A stretch of 64,000 nucleotides of DNA from Shewanella jiangmenensis (lineage in GTDB: Bacteria > Pseudomonadota > Gammaproteobacteria > Enterobacterales > Shewanellaceae): positions 496,001 to 560,000 of the forward strand of contig NZ_JAHEPS010000001.1 of the NCBI RefSeq assembly GCF_018596335.1. The letters run 5' to 3'. A program made the position numbers and the translations under genes. Shown here piece by piece: positions 1-8,544 of this stretch (positions are counted from its first letter, which is position 1; the number at the start of each line of letters is the position of its first letter). The notes under the pieces are model-generated. The model saw only the letters and a program-made list of their open reading frames with translations, searched no databases and had not been told where the DNA came from.

Positions 1-1025
1 TTGACCACGCCGCCGGGCGGCGTGTAGCGAATAGCGTTGGACACCAGATTGCTGCAGGCACTTCGAAGCAGCACTTCGTTGCCATGGGCATCAAGCTTGG
101 GGTCAATATCAAACATCAGGGTGTATTGCCCCTGCGACAGCGCTTCAGCCTCATCTTTTACCGCCGCCATCAAAAGCTGCATATTTACCCTGTGCTCAAG
201 GTTCACCTCGGTGGCATCTTCAATGCGCGACAGCGTCAGCAGCTGCTCCACCATCGACTGCATTCTGCGGGTTTGCTGCTGCATCAGCTGCAGCGGGCGG
301 GCGTTGATGTCGTCAGGCTCGGCCATGCTCTGCATCATTTCAAGGTAGCCCTGCAGCACGGTCAGCGGCGTTTTAAGCTCATGGGAAACGTTGGCCACAA
401 ACTCCTTGCGCATACCTTCAAGCTGACGAATGCGGGTAATGTCACGCACAATCAGCAGCATCTGCCTGTCACCGTATTTCATCAGCCTGAGTTCCAACAG
501 GCGTTTATCGGAGACCGGCGACGCCAGCTCCAGCGGCTCGTGGAAATCCTGCGCCTTGAGGTAGGCGGCAAAGTCGGGGTGACGGATAAGGTTATCGATG
601 CGCTGGCCGTTGTCCTGCGGCCACACCAGCCCGAGCATCAGCTGCGCCAGTTTATTGCACCAGAGAATGTTTTTGTCGGAATCGAGCACCACGGCGGCGT
701 CGGGTAAGGCCTCAGCGCCCTGACGAAAGCGGCCCAGCAGGGTTGCCAGCTGCGACACCCGGCGACGGTTTTTGCCCTGCAGGCGGTAAATGCCGTTAAA
801 AATGCCTTCCCAGCTGCCACTGCCCTGGGGCGGTGTCAGCCGGCGGTCGTGCCACAGCCAGTGAGTGAGACGACTGAGTTGCCGGTAGTGCCAAAGCAAC
901 AGCAAAATGCAGCCCAGCAGCAGCGTCCATACCACTTCACCGACGATAAGGCCGACAACCAGCGCGATAAGCAGGTAAATCATCAACCTGGAAGCCAGGC
1001 GATATCCTGAATAAGAGTCGAACAT
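1..1025 (-). CDS. phoR: Phosphate-regulon sensor histidine kinase PhoR (partial, C-terminal end outside window)
   Basis: PhoR is the inner-membrane kinase that phosphorylates PhoB under phosphate limitation. About 341 residues are visible, from the start to the N-box. Two hydrophobic helices lie at about residues 10-50, followed by the PhoR-typical stretch with LTPPQGSGSWEG, a PAS-like region (about 95-190) containing ALPDAAVVLDS, the H-box VSHELKTPL with phospho-acceptor His near residue 215, and NLVSNAIRYTPPGG at the window edge. The catalytic ATP-binding remainder is cut off. The ATG at 1025 aligns with the E. coli start; an in-frame ATG at 1073 is possible. It follows phoB by about 72 bp in the same direction, the normal phoBR order. 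Identification rests on clear resemblance to E. coli PhoR. Confidence 0.93.
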   Translation of the reverse strand, partial: MFDSYSGYRLASRLMIYLLIALVVGLIVGEVVWTLLLGCILLLLWHYRQLSRLTHWLWHDRRLTPPQGSGSWEGIFNGIYRLQGKNRRRVSQLATLLGRFRQGAEALPDAAVVLDSDKNILWCNKLAQLMLGLVWPQDNGQRIDNLIRHPDFAAYLKAQDFHEPLELASPVSDKRLLELRLMKYGDRQMLLIVRDITRIRQLEGMRKEFVANVSHELKTPLTVLQGYLEMMQSMAEPDDINARPLQLMQQQTRRMQSMVEQLLTLSRIEDATEVNLEHRVNMQLLMAAVKDEAEALSQGQYTLMFDIDPKLDAHGNEVLLRSACSNLVSNAIRYTPPGGVV

Positions 1026-1097
1026 AAGTATGTCCAGCGAGGGGAACACTTTGGAAGGCACAAGATAACCCATAGGTCAGCCTGTGCCTATCCCCGT

Positions 1098-1787
1098 CTA
1101 TCCCCGGGTGGAAAAACGATACCCGGCGCCGCGCACCGTTTGAATAAGCCGGTCGTGGCCAGAAGGCTCAACTGCCTTGCGAAGCCTGCGGATATGCACA
1201 TCCACGGTGCGGTCTTCAACATACACATTGGTGCCCCAGACGTTATCGAGCAGCTGCTCACGGCTGTATACCCGCTCGGGGTGAGTCATAAAGAAGTGCA
1301 GCAGGCGAAACTCGGTCGGGCCCATGTCGAGCACAGTGTCACCGGCACACACCCGGTGGCTGACGGGGTCCAGTGTCAGTCCCTGCACGTCGATGGTTTC
1401 CTCAAGGCGGGTTGGCGCGGCGCGGCGCAGCACCGCCTTGATGCGGGCCACCAGCTCCTTGGGTGAAAACGGCTTGGTGATATAGTCGTCGGCGCCCACT
1501 TCCAGGCCCTTGACCTTATCTTCCTCTTCGCCGCGGGCGGTGAGCATGATAAGCGGGATTTGGCGGGTGAATTCATCCTGTTTCAGGCGTTTGGCCAACT
1601 GAATGCCGCTTCCCCCCGGAAACATCCAATCCAGCAGGATCAAATCAGGATACGGCTCGCAGAGTTGCCCGAGGGCAGAGTCAAAATCTTCGGCAACCGT
1701 GGTACTGAAACCGTGCTGTTCCATCACGAAAGTCAGCATCTCGCGGATTGCCAACTCATCTTCAACAATCAAAATCCTTGCAGTCAT
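1098..1787 (-). CDS. phoB: Phosphate-regulon response regulator PhoB
   Basis: PhoB is the DNA-binding partner of PhoR and activates the Pho regulon. The 229-residue protein has an N-terminal receiver domain with acidic pocket E9/D10, phospho-acceptor D53 ([10 protein letters not shown]), a TAR motif near 84 and the conserved lysine in ITKPF near 105. A C-terminal OmpR-type winged helix (about 128-228) ends with [16 protein letters not shown] and VRGAGYRF, which is diagnostic. A Pho-box-like element lies 41 bp upstream, so autoregulation is likely. Length and domain order are normal for the family. Confidence 0.96.
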   Translation of the reverse strand: MTARILIVEDELAIREMLTFVMEQHGFSTTVAEDFDSALGQLCEPYPDLILLDWMFPGGSGIQLAKRLKQDEFTRQIPLIMLTARGEEEDKVKGLEVGADDYITKPFSPKELVARIKAVLRRAAPTRLEETIDVQGLTLDPVSHRVCAGDTVLDMGPTEFRLLHFFMTHPERVYSREQLLDNVWGTNVYVEDRTVDVHIRRLRKAVEPSGHDRLIQTVRGAGYRFSTRG

Positions 1788-1827
1788 AAGCGGTTTTCTG
1801 TCAGTGAATGTCCACGATGGATATTAT

Positions 1828-1845
1828 TGGTCAGTTTTATGACAA
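1828..1845 (-). promoter_or_regulatory. Putative Pho box upstream of phoB
   Basis: Read on the minus strand the site is TTGTCATAAAACTGACCA. It resembles the PhoB consensus of two CTGTCAT repeats separated by an A/T-rich tetranucleotide: the first repeat is nearly perfect, the second weaker. It lies 41 bp upstream of the phoB start, consistent with autoregulation of phoBR. No -10 element at the ideal distance is obvious. Confidence 0.6.
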
Positions 1846-1928
1846 AAATATGATCCCGGCGCCAATCATGCCACAAAAGTGGCGAATTTGTCATAATCAA
1901 ACTAATTAACTAGCTGTTTATCAAAATG

Positions 1929-1956
1929 AAAAAAGGAGGCTCAGCCTCCTTTTTTA
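1929..1956 (-). terminator. Bidirectional intrinsic terminator after the porin gene
   Basis: A perfect 7-bp stem AGGAGGC/GCCTCCT with a 3-nt loop is flanked by A-tracts and T-tracts on both sides. It sits 20 bp past the porin stop codon and upstream of the phoB promoter, insulating phoB from porin transcription. Confidence 0.9.
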
Positions 1957-1975
1957 CCCAATAACCGACGGTTTA

Positions 1976-2899
1976 TCAGAACTTGTGTTCGATACCCACG
2001 CCGATGTACTCGTCGGTGCTGGTCTGTGCTTCCAGATCGCGACTGGTGTAGAAGGCAAGCAGTTTGGTTGGCTTGCCAAGCTTGTAATCGGCGCCGATTG
2101 ACCAGGAGTCACCCTTGTCTTCCATGTCCTGGAACTGACCTTTCAGGGTCACATCAGCGATGTTGTAGGCAGCGCTCACCAGGTAGCCTGTCTTGCTGTC
2201 ACCATCAACGGATTTTTCTTCCTGCTGATACATACCGCCCAGCACAATGCTGGCAATCTTCACCGACGCACTGGCGCGCAGGACGTCATAACCTTTTACT
2301 TCGCTGTCGTAAGCCAGGGCAGCGTAGAAGGCCGAGTCTTTCATGGCAGCATCGCCGTACATGGCGGCAACAGAGAAACCATCTTCACCCTTTTGTGAGG
2401 CAGAAGCATCGGCGGCATAAGTGGCACCCACTTTGAAACCACCGAAAGAAGGGGTCAGGTAGGTCACTGTCTGCTCGATACGGTTTTCGCCTTTGAACAG
2501 GGCTTTGAGGTCACCTGACAGGTCGTTGAACAGGTCAACGTTACCCTGAGACACTTTCAGCATGGTGTCGTTACGACCGGCAGAAATGGCACCGAAACCG
2601 CCTTTCAGGCCCACAAACTGGTTACGGGCAGTGAAGTTTTCTTTGGCATCGCTGCCGGTGTCCACTTCGTATTCGATGGTGTAGAAGGCTTCGAGGGCTG
2701 AGCTCAGCTCAAAGTCACCCTTCACGCCCAGACGGGAAGCGTTGCTCTGAACTGTGGTTTCAGAGGTGTCGGCTTCGTCGTTGGACTGCGCGGTTACGTT
2801 CAGCTTTCCATAAACAGTCAAAGGTTCGGCGGCAGAAGCAGTGATGGAAGCAGCGGCCAAGGCAGAAACAAGCAGAGTTTTGTTAAAAGCGTTCATCAT
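1976..2899 (-). CDS. Outer-membrane porin (Gram-negative porin family)
   Basis: This 307-residue protein is predicted to form a beta-barrel pore. It has a signal peptide with cleavage around ASA|AEPL (residue 23/24), then LTVYGKLNVTAQ, the typical first strand of OmpC/OmpF-like and Porin_4 proteins, then alternating beta-strand sequence such as SRLGVKGDFEL and FVGLKGGFGAISAGRNDT, and a C-terminal Phe (GVGIEHKF) as the assembly signal. AAGGA precedes tandem ATG codons at 2899 and 2896; either could be used. It is monocistronic, with its own terminator. Substrate preference cannot be read from sequence, and proximity to phoBR does not prove Pho control. Confidence 0.9.
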   Translation of the reverse strand: MMNAFNKTLLVSALAAASITASAAEPLTVYGKLNVTAQSNDEADTSETTVQSNASRLGVKGDFELSSALEAFYTIEYEVDTGSDAKENFTARNQFVGLKGGFGAISAGRNDTMLKVSQGNVDLFNDLSGDLKALFKGENRIEQTVTYLTPSFGGFKVGATYAADASASQKGEDGFSVAAMYGDAAMKDSAFYAALAYDSEVKGYDVLRASASVKIASIVLGGMYQQEEKSVDGDSKTGYLVSAAYNIADVTLKGQFQDMEDKGDSWSIGADYKLGKPTKLLAFYTSRDLEAQTSTDEYIGVGIEHKF

Positions 2900-3191
2900 T
2901 TATTCCTTGCGACGTCCTGTACGTCTGATTTTTGGTTTGGAAACGAGCGCAAGTGTGCAAGGGCAGTATTGCAGTTTTATTTCAGTGAATGCTCAACTGC
3001 GTGAAAGCAGGTTCAAACAGATAAAAAATAATCAACTAGCCCTTGTTATTCATATGGATAAGTAAACTTTGCTGCCAAATGACACTTTTGTGAATTTGTA
3101 GGCAGCTGCGCTGACCGGTCATTTTTTTACGGTTTACCCATCACCTTAAGATGGCTTACACTCAGTCTTTCTTTTTTGGCCGAGTGCAATT

Positions 3192-4103
3192 ATGTGGTTT
3201 AAAAATCTCACCCTTTACCGCTTCAACAAACCCGTCAATATCGATACCGAATCGCTGGAAAAGGCGCTCTCTGACTTCACCTTCAGCCCATGCTCCAGTC
3301 AGGACATCAGCAAGTTCGGCTTCTCCAAGGCCCTGGGTAAACACGGCAGCGCACTGGTGCACAGTGCCAATAACCGCCATCTCATCTGCGCCACCAAGGA
3401 AGAGAAAATTCTGCCTGGCCAGGTAATCAAAGAAGCGATGGAAGAAAAGGCGAGTCAGATTGAGGATGAAGAAAACCGCAAACTGACCAAAAAAGAAAAG
3501 GATGCGCTCAAAGAAGAGATCACCACCAGCCTGCTGCCACGGGCGTTTTCACGCAGAAGCCAGATCACCGCGCTGATCCTGCCGGAAATTCAGATGATCC
3601 TGGTCGACAGCTCAAGCGCCACCAAGGCCGAAGAGCTGCTGGCGCTCCTGCGTAAAGCCATGGGCTCGCTGCCGGTTATTCCGGTGACATTCAATCTGCC
3701 GGTGGAGCACAGCCTTACCGAGTGGCTCAAAGCAGGTGAAGCGCCGGCACCTTTCATCATGCAGGACGAAGCCGAGCTTAAATCTGCCGCCGAAGAAGGT
3801 GGCATAGTGCGCTTCAAGCAGCAGGTGCTGACCGAAGAGGAAGTGCTGGCGCATCTGGAAACCGGCAAAGAAGTGCATAAACTCGCACTGCACTTTGGCC
3901 AGTCCATTGCGTTGCTGCTGCAGTCCGATGCCAGCATCAAACGGCTTAAGTTCTCAGAAGAGTTCCGCGCCGGCAGCGATGATGTGGGCAACGATGACCC
4001 GATGGCCAAACTCGATGCCGATTTCGCGCTGATGAGCAGTGAACTGGTGGCCTTGATGCACGCAGTGGTGGATGTACTCGGCGGCCTGCCAAAAGACGAA
4101 TAA
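3192..4103 (+). CDS. rdgC: Recombination-associated protein RdgC
   Basis: RdgC is a nucleoid-associated DNA-binding protein that forms a ring around duplex DNA and restrains RecA in E. coli. The 303-residue product has the E. coli length. It begins [18 protein letters not shown], contains FTPC-like [14 protein letters not shown] and the conserved [15 protein letters not shown], and ends [14 protein letters not shown]. It is transcribed alone, divergently from the porin, and is followed by a strong terminator. It joins recA, recX, recN and mutS as DNA-repair genes in the window. Confidence 0.95.
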   Translation: MWFKNLTLYRFNKPVNIDTESLEKALSDFTFSPCSSQDISKFGFSKALGKHGSALVHSANNRHLICATKEEKILPGQVIKEAMEEKASQIEDEENRKLTKKEKDALKEEITTSLLPRAFSRRSQITALILPEIQMILVDSSSATKAEELLALLRKAMGSLPVIPVTFNLPVEHSLTEWLKAGEAPAPFIMQDEAELKSAAEEGGIVRFKQQVLTEEEVLAHLETGKEVHKLALHFGQSIALLLQSDASIKRLKFSEEFRAGSDDVGNDDPMAKLDADFALMSSELVALMHAVVDVLGGLPKDE

Positions 4104-4123
4104 CACCACTGTTTTTAATCCGG

Positions 4124-4153
4124 AAACAGGGCGCTGCGGCGCCCTGTTTTTTT
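4124..4153 (+). terminator. Intrinsic terminator after rdgC
   Basis: A GC-rich inverted repeat (ACAGGGCGC/GCGCCCTGT with a short loop) is followed by a run of seven T residues, 20 bp after the rdgC stop. Confidence 0.9.
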
Positions 4154-4204
4154 CTCCTTTCTGGCCTACACTGACCAAAAGCCTCAGCAAAGCCGCCCAT
4201 CGAC

Positions 4205-4627
4205 ATGCCGCCTACCGCTTCAAAGTCCCCCGCCGCCGTACCGGATGCGCCAACCCTGCGCCAGCGCCTGCTCGATAAGCTGCCGCCAGCGCTTGCCGAC
4301 AGTTACAGCGAAGAACAGATTGAAGGGATCCGCATCCTGCTTGGGGACAGAACCTGGGGCAAGCACAGCATCGACAGCCGTGGCAGTTTTGCCATCCCCT
4401 TCTTTCGCTGGCGTTTTTACTGGGTGTTCCTCTTTGGCCGCAACCGCCGCGCCTACAGCCGAACCGAGCGGCACCTGTCGCTGGTGATGATGCTCGCCAT
4501 GGGGGCTGGCTTTATTTTGCTGTGCCTGCTGCTTGGGCTGTTTGGTCTGTATCTGCTCAAGTCCTGGCTTGGTATCGATTTGCTGCCCGGCAGCAGTTTA
4601 GGGCTATGGGATTGGGTTAACAGTTGA
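4205..4627 (+). CDS. Conserved-type single-pass membrane protein of unknown function
   Basis: I do not recognise a named family. The 140-residue product has a Pro/Ala-rich N-terminus, a predicted soluble amphipathic segment (20-60), an aromatic/basic patch WRFYWVFLFGRNRR (69-82) just before one strong transmembrane helix (about 93-118), and a short C-terminal tail. The arginine-rich patch suggests the N-terminus is cytoplasmic. The ribosome-binding site is weak, so the exact start is uncertain. It lies between rdgC and an HD-GYP gene, 75 bp from the latter, and could be cotranscribed with it. Confidence 0.65.
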   Translation: MPPTASKSPAAVPDAPTLRQRLLDKLPPALADSYSEEQIEGIRILLGDRTWGKHSIDSRGSFAIPFFRWRFYWVFLFGRNRRAYSRTERHLSLVMMLAMGAGFILLCLLLGLFGLYLLKSWLGIDLLPGSSLGLWDWVNS

Positions 4628-4702
4628 AATTTATTGTCACTCAGGCTACAAGGTAGCTCAGTTTAAACACTGCAACTATTCGCATTCACAGGTACGCTCT
4701 TT

Positions 4703-5911
4703 ATGTCCTCCCTTACATTGGACGAACAACCTGCCGATTTGGCCCATTGGCGCCAAATAATCTTTCGCCGCATGTTCACCGTTTTGGCCATCATTTGTAT
4801 CCCGGTGTACTTCACCAGCGTTTACCTGTGTATGAAGCAGGGACTCTGGTCCATGGTGGTGGTCGATACCCTGGCCTATCTCACCCTGCTGGCGCTGCTG
4901 CTGTTTCCGGAAATCAACGACACGCCGCGCTACACCGCAGCTGGCCTTCTGTGTTATGCCATAGGTGTCGCCTTTATCTGGGCGATTGGCCCAACCGGCG
5001 CCGGCTTCTTTTGGCTGTTTATGTTTCCGCTGGTCACCACCTTGCTGCTTGGCTCCAGCGCAGGCGTCAAAGCGCAGCTGCTTTGCGTCATAACACTGCT
5101 ATTCACCGGCATCGGTTATTACGAAGGCTTGATGCCCTGGCCGCCGCTGCCGGCCTATAGCCTTGAAATTTTTGCCGTTGTCAGCGTTAACTTTATCGCC
5201 ATCTGCGCCATGTTGTGTTTTGGTACTGGCTACCTCACAGACCGGCTGTCACTGGCACTGGAGCGCACCCACGCCTCACGGCGCGCCACTATCCGCGGCC
5301 TTGCCCGATTGTCGGGACTGAGATCCCACGGTCAGGGCGACCATCTTGACCGCATCGCCGCAGGCTCACGCGCTCTGGCCCAGGCACTGGAGCGCTCGCC
5401 CCATCGGCCGGACGAATTAACCGGTGAGTTTATCGAGCACATAGGCCTCAGCGCCACGCTGCATGATGTGGGTATGGTGGCCTTGCCGGATATTCTGCAA
5501 AACAAATTGGCTCAGCTCACGCCAAGTCAGGAGCTTGAACGGGTGCGCCACACCCAGTTTGGTGAAAAGCTACTGGCGGAGCTGCAGGCCGAGGCGCCGG
5601 ACTGCCTGCTGTTAAGCCTTGCGCGCAACATAGCAGCCAGCCACCATGAGCGCTGGGACGGGGATGGTTATCCGGGCAGATTAAAAGGCAAGGCTATCCC
5701 GCTTGAAGCGAGGATTGTGACCCTGATTGATACCTTCGATGACTTATTGTGCCATCCGGACGAGCGCTTAAGGCTGGGGTATGAGCAGGCGCTGCGCCAC
5801 CTTAAAGGCCTTAAGGGCAGCATGCTCGACCCGCTGTTGGTGGACACCTTTTTAGCCACGCCGCAGATGCGTGACATCTGGACTCAGTCTCAAATCAAGC
5901 AACCATCGTGA
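4703..5911 (+). CDS. Membrane-anchored HD-GYP domain protein (probable c-di-GMP phosphodiesterase)
   Basis: HD-GYP proteins hydrolyse cyclic di-GMP. The first about 185 residues contain six hydrophobic segments of an uncharacterised membrane sensor. After a short linker the HD-GYP domain (about 200-390) shows LHDVG (H254-D255), HTQFGEKLL and the signature HHERWDGDGYP (314-324) followed by LIDTFDDL. These metal- and substrate-binding residues are intact, so activity is plausible. Just after the signature, the usual S-x-RPYK element is replaced by HPDERLRLGY, a divergence from typical family members. It ends 38 bp from the convergent solute-binding protein gene. Confidence 0.85.
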   Translation: MSSLTLDEQPADLAHWRQIIFRRMFTVLAIICIPVYFTSVYLCMKQGLWSMVVVDTLAYLTLLALLLFPEINDTPRYTAAGLLCYAIGVAFIWAIGPTGAGFFWLFMFPLVTTLLLGSSAGVKAQLLCVITLLFTGIGYYEGLMPWPPLPAYSLEIFAVVSVNFIAICAMLCFGTGYLTDRLSLALERTHASRRATIRGLARLSGLRSHGQGDHLDRIAAGSRALAQALERSPHRPDELTGEFIEHIGLSATLHDVGMVALPDILQNKLAQLTPSQELERVRHTQFGEKLLAELQAEAPDCLLLSLARNIAASHHERWDGDGYPGRLKGKAIPLEARIVTLIDTFDDLLCHPDERLRLGYEQALRHLKGLKGSMLDPLLVDTFLATPQMRDIWTQSQIKQPS

Positions 5912-5949
5912 CGATGCAGGCCGCTGTCGTCAAATTCGACTCGGCTTGG

Positions 5950-6879
5950 TTAATCCGCAAACTGTGGCGTGCTGCGGCCAAGCCGCGCTTCGGAATCTTC
6001 GGCAAAATTGATGCGGCTTAGGGAGATTTGCTCCCATTTAAGCAGCAGCGCAGCAATATCGCCGCTCTGATGGGCCGCCACGATTGCCCGCTCTATGCTG
6101 CTCGCTTCCGCTTCCGACATGGCCGCCTTGCTGAACATCAGATGGATATCGCTTTCACTGAGGCGCGCCGTGTGCCGGTACAAATGAAGATGTTCGGTTT
6201 GACTGGCAATGTAAGGCAGGGATAACGAATCGCCAAGGGCAAGCTCTGCCCGATTGCGCGCCAGCATTTGTACGCTGCGCAGTAAATCCGGACTCTCGAC
6301 CAACAGGTTTTTGTGTTCAAGCTCGCTGCGGGACGCCTCATAATCGCTGCCATACCAGCCGGCCTGAGGTACCAGCAATCTGAGCCCCGAGTTCATCAGC
6401 TGTGTCCAGCTGACTATATCGCCAAGCTTCTGGCTGTCCAGACTGAACACCCCCACCACTTCCTGCCGGTAAGGCGATGAAAACACGGCATATGCTTCGC
6501 GATCGTCGGTTTTACTGGCGCCCATCATGATATCGACCTTACCGACGCGCAGCAGCTGATGGGAACGCTTGGCCGGCATTTTGTCAAACACCAGCTCACA
6601 ACCTGCTTTGGCGGCAAAGGTTTGCATCAGCTCCACGTCCAGCCCCTGTGGCTCGCCATCGCCTTCAGACCAGGAATACGGCGGCCAGTCGTTGTAGGCA
6701 ACATGCAGCACATGAGCGCAGTCAGCCTGCGCCTGAGCGCCGGCAAGCATTGCCACCAGCGAAGCCACTGTCAAAAAGGCGCGTTTTGATCGTGCGCCTG
6801 TCAATCTGGCGCGCTTAACTCGCATCGCTAACTTGGTGCCTGGCGACGTTGACAAAAACGCGCAGGGACTGAAATGCAT
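5950..6879 (-). CDS. Periplasmic solute-binding protein, family 3 (amino-acid-type)
   Basis: The 309-residue product has a long basic N-terminus, a signal peptide ending near AGAQAQA, and then the family-3 pattern HVLHVAYNDWPPYSW...GLDVELMQTFAAKAGCELVFDKMPAKRS and DIMMGASKTDDREAYAVFSSPY. Such proteins bind amino acids or opines for ABC importers or act as sensors. No permease or ATPase gene is adjacent. I place the start at 6879 because GGAGGTGACC directly precedes that ATG; a longer frame to 6939 would overlap the upstream gene. It is the last gene of a compact unit with an ECF sigma factor and a membrane protein, so a signalling role is possible. Confidence 0.85.
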   Translation of the reverse strand: MHFSPCAFLSTSPGTKLAMRVKRARLTGARSKRAFLTVASLVAMLAGAQAQADCAHVLHVAYNDWPPYSWSEGDGEPQGLDVELMQTFAAKAGCELVFDKMPAKRSHQLLRVGKVDIMMGASKTDDREAYAVFSSPYRQEVVGVFSLDSQKLGDIVSWTQLMNSGLRLLVPQAGWYGSDYEASRSELEHKNLLVESPDLLRSVQMLARNRAELALGDSLSLPYIASQTEHLHLYRHTARLSESDIHLMFSKAAMSEAEASSIERAIVAAHQSGDIAALLLKWEQISLSRINFAEDSEARLGRSTPQFAD

Positions 6880-6901
6880 GGTCACCTCCAAAGCGTGCCG
6901 C

Positions 6902-7687
6902 TCAATGGGCAAACTGCCTGAGCAGTTTAAGCCGCACAAGTTGCCCGTCGGTCAGTGGGTAATCCTTGGCTTCAAACTGCTCGAGCAGCGCCTTGAACTG
7001 GGCCCGGTTATCGTGCAGTTCGCCACTGTGAATAAGCGCCGCTTCCAGCGCTTGCAGCTCGGTTTCGATACCGTCTGTGGTCACCGGCTCTTCCGCCGCA
7101 GCGGCCACATTGGCACTCGCGACTGATTCCTTGGTCGCTGCGCCAGCAGCTGGAGCCGAAGCTGCGCCCGAAGTCGTATTCAGCGCTTCCTGGGCTGGGG
7201 CGGGAATTGACTGAGGCGCCATGCGTGTTATCGCCTGACGCGGCGCGCTCGCGGCGCCTGCATCCGCAGCAGTAGCTGTCGTTTCGGGGGCTATTATCTC
7301 AGATGCCGACACTGGCTCGGACATTGACTTAGACATTGATTCAGGCATTGCCCCGGACATAGATTCAGAAAATGCCGCCGGCGCCGCTTGTGAGGCAGGC
7401 TCGCCATAGCCCTGACTCCGAGGCTCCAAATCCAGGTTCACAAGCTCTGGGTTGATGATAAAAAGCCCCACTAGCAGCAGTACCGAGGCGGCGGTCGACA
7501 TCACATAGGGGAAGCGTCTTGGGCTCTTTTGCCTCGGCGCAGTGGCACTTTGCTCGCCGCGGGCCGATGCAAATTCAAGGATTTGCGCATCAAGGTGCGC
7601 AGGCGGCAGCTCTCTTGCGCCCTGGCGATAAAGGGTATCGAGCTCTCGGAATTCAGTATCCGGCGCGCTGTAAGCATTATCTTTCAT
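6902..7687 (-). CDS. Single-pass membrane protein, candidate anti-sigma factor
   Basis: I do not recognise a named family. The 261-residue protein has an N-terminal soluble part (1-60) with LYRQGARELPPAHLDAQIL, one transmembrane helix (about 61-78), then a periplasmic region rich in Ala, Ser, Pro and Met with a degenerate Ser-Met tetrapeptide repeat (about 102-128), and a C-terminal predicted helical segment (about 205-260). It overlaps the ECF sigma gene by 11 bp, and the start at 7687 is supported by GGGGGAGAG upstream. Translational coupling and topology (cytoplasmic head, one helix, periplasmic tail) fit an anti-sigma factor, but no zinc-binding HxxxCxxC motif is present. Function is inferred from context only. 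Confidence 0.65.
   Translation of the reverse strand: MKDNAYSAPDTEFRELDTLYRQGARELPPAHLDAQILEFASARGEQSATAPRQKSPRRFPYVMSTAASVLLLVGLFIINPELVNLDLEPRSQGYGEPASQAAPAAFSESMSGAMPESMSKSMSEPVSASEIIAPETTATAADAGAASAPRQAITRMAPQSIPAPAQEALNTTSGAASAPAAGAATKESVASANVAAAAEEPVTTDGIETELQALEAALIHSGELHDNRAQFKALLEQFEAKDYPLTDGQLVRLKLLRQFAH
7308..7379. repeat. 12-bp degenerate tandem repeat inside the membrane-protein gene
   Basis: About six units of 12 bp, typified by GACATTGATTCA on the plus strand, lie in tandem. They keep frame and encode the tetrapeptide series ESMS, GAMP, ESMS, KSMS, EPVS in the periplasmic part of the protein at 6902-7687. Confidence 0.85.
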
Positions 7688-8273
7688 CGTCGCTCTCCCC
7701 CAAACGCTGCGCCAGACACGACTTAAGGCTCTGATAGGCATAGCGGATCCGGCTTTTGGTGGCCTCGAGTGATACCGAAGCGATGTCGCTTATCATGGGC
7801 GCGGTAAAGCCCATTTCGCTCGACAGCAGGAAGGCTTCTTTCTGAACCTGTGGCAACAGGCTGATACAGTGGCGCAGCGCCTGAACCTTGCGCTCCTGCT
7901 CAAAGGATTTGGCCGGGGTCATGCCATCGGGCAGTGGATGCAGCTCTTCCTGCCACTCCTGAGCTTCATTGAGCGGTTTGACGGCTCTGACATGGTCAAT
8001 CAGCAGGTTATGGGCAATGCGATACAGCCAGGTAGAAAATCGGGCGGTGGCCTCATAGGCAGGCGCCGCCTTTATCACCCGTCCCCAGGTTTCCTGGTAC
8101 AGGTCTTCCGCCAGCGCACTGTCGCCTATCTGGCGTACAAAATAACGATACAGCCCGCCTTTATGGCGCTGATACAGGGTCTCAAATGCCTTGATATCTC
8201 CGGCGCCATAGCGCTGCATCAGCAGTTCATCGTCTTCACTGCCCGGCAGAGAAATGGATTGAATGGCTGTCAT
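7677..8273 (-). CDS. ECF-type RNA polymerase sigma factor
   Basis: The 198-residue protein has the two-domain ECF layout: sigma-2 (about 20-95) with FETLYQRHKGGLYRYF, DLYQETWGRVIKA and RFSTWLYRIAHNLLIDHVR, and sigma-4 (about 125-185) with LLPQVQKEAFLLSSEMGFTA and the helix-turn-helix IASVSLEATKSRIRYA. I start at the ATG at 8273, preceded by GCAGGGCAATT, instead of the longer frame from 8384. It is first in a three-gene leftward unit. The regulon cannot be deduced. The -35/-10 it recognises was not found with confidence upstream of its own gene. Confidence 0.92.
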   Translation of the reverse strand: MTAIQSISLPGSEDDELLMQRYGAGDIKAFETLYQRHKGGLYRYFVRQIGDSALAEDLYQETWGRVIKAAPAYEATARFSTWLYRIAHNLLIDHVRAVKPLNEAQEWQEELHPLPDGMTPAKSFEQERKVQALRHCISLLPQVQKEAFLLSSEMGFTAPMISDIASVSLEATKSRIRYAYQSLKSCLAQRLGESDDER

Positions 8274-8544
8274 AATTGCCCTGCAAAACCGCGGCGCAGC
8301 GTCACCCAAGGCAACGGCCGGTCCGGAATGTCTGTTGATGATTATTTCAGTGTGCACAGCGGCGGCGGCAATGTCCACATTCACCTCGTATCTTTACCGA
8401 GCATAAATCTATGGCTTTCCCATAGAAACGGCTACAAAGTACAAAAGGGTTAAGCCATCCTTAAAATGTCACCCAGATCACACTGTGGGCACAGCGGGAT
8501 CACTACAATAGCCGTCTTTGGCCGCGTTGCGGCAGGAATTGCCG

